Source of the DNA: an uncultured Eubacteriales bacterium
Lineage (GTDB): Bacteria > Bacillota > Clostridia > Christensenellales > Aristaeellaceae
Direction of reading: 5' to 3'
Assembly: GCA_944353735.1 (NCBI GenBank)
Contig: CALVPU010000011.1
Span: 1 to 6,008 of the forward strand
DNA: 6,008 nucleotides
Under the pieces are notes generated by a model, which saw nothing but the letters and a program-made list of their open reading frames with translations, was not told the DNA's origin and did no database searches. Made by a program: the position numbers and the translations under genes. Within the stretch, counting starts at the first letter, position 1, and every line of letters begins with the position of its first letter. Below, piece by piece: positions 5,708 to 6,008 of the stretch.

Positions 5708-6008
5708 AGGTCAACTACCAGCTCGAAATGGAGCGCGAACTTGCGCGCATTGCCGGTTCCGGACGGCGTCCGCGCCTGCTGCTGCACGCCTGCTGCGCGC
5801 CGTGCTCTTCCGCCGTGCTCGAACGGCTGACGGATGCGTTCGACATCGCGCTTTACTTCTACAACCCGAATATCGCGCCGCAGGCGGAGTTTCTCCGCCG
5901 CGCGGCGGAGCTCGAACGGTTGGTGCGCGAACTGCCGCACGCCAATGCGATCGAGGTGCTGCGGGGCGACTACGACGAAGCCGCCTTTGCGGCGCTGTCG
6001 CGCGGGCT
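5704..6008 (+). CDS. queH: Epoxyqueuosine reductase QueH (3' end outside the window)
   Basis: The first 101 residues match the QueH (DUF208) family, which reduces epoxyqueuosine to queuosine in the wobble position of GUN-anticodon tRNAs. QueH replaces the unrelated cobalamin-dependent QueG in many bacteria. The diagnostic N-terminal motif is LLLHACCAPCSS (25-36), with C30, C31 and C34. It is followed by IALYFYNPNIAPQAEFLRR (48-66) and the conserved GDYD (88-91). The family's remaining metal-binding cysteines lie further on, beyond the right edge. The GTG at 5704 overlaps the lipid kinase TGA as GTGA, a 4-base overlap typical of translational coupling. The open frame continues to the end of the window, so the gene is truncated by the window, not broken. 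Other queuosine genes (queA, tgt) are not in view, so the pathway context is inferred. Confidence 0.92.
   Translation, partial: MKVNYQLEMERELARIAGSGRRPRLLLHACCAPCSSAVLERLTDAFDIALYFYNPNIAPQAEFLRRAAELERLVRELPHANAIEVLRGDYDEAAFAALSRG

Overview
The window is GC-rich, all coding is on the + strand, spacing is tight, and most gene starts are GTG or TTG with strong Shine-Dalgarno sequences. Together with the gene content (VanW-domain protein, family 4 uracil-DNA glycosylase, clostridial-type metallophosphoesterase, DgkB/YegS-type lipid kinase, QueH) this points to a high-GC member of the Clostridia, perhaps an uncultured gut lineage. The lineage is an inference from protein style, not from a marker gene.

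Layout. Positions 1-1925 hold most of a large membrane-anchored VanW-domain protein whose start lies off the left edge or at a GTG at 39. Its stop is followed within six bases by a promoter (1931-1959). This appears to drive a three-gene unit: a 73-residue single-pass membrane protein (1998-2219), a family 4 uracil-DNA glycosylase with iron-sulfur cysteines (2248-2817), and a second glycosylase-fold paralogue lacking those cysteines (2847-3434). A long GC-rich hairpin (3439-3477) closes the unit. About 190 bases of regulatory DNA follow, with an AT-rich block, a promoter with a perfect TATAAT, and an untranslated leader of roughly 85 bases.

The second unit is a double zinc-ribbon protein with a polyacidic tail (3667-4053), a metallophosphoesterase (4056-4739), a diacylglycerol-kinase-family lipid kinase (4769-5707) and queH (5704 to the right edge, incomplete). 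The first pair is separated by 2 bases and the last pair overlaps by 4, so translation is probably coupled.

How the genes work together. The first unit looks like uracil or deaminated-base repair carrying an unexplained small membrane protein. The second mixes a probable nucleic-acid- or protein-binding zinc protein, a phosphoesterase, phospholipid metabolism and queuosine tRNA modification, and resembles a housekeeping operon more than a single pathway. I see no mobile element, CRISPR array, tRNA or rRNA, and no convincing new multi-gene system. The points most worth a second look are the paired glycosylases with cysteine-to-phenylalanine replacement, the duplicated zinc ribbon with acidic tail, and the small membrane protein leading the repair genes.
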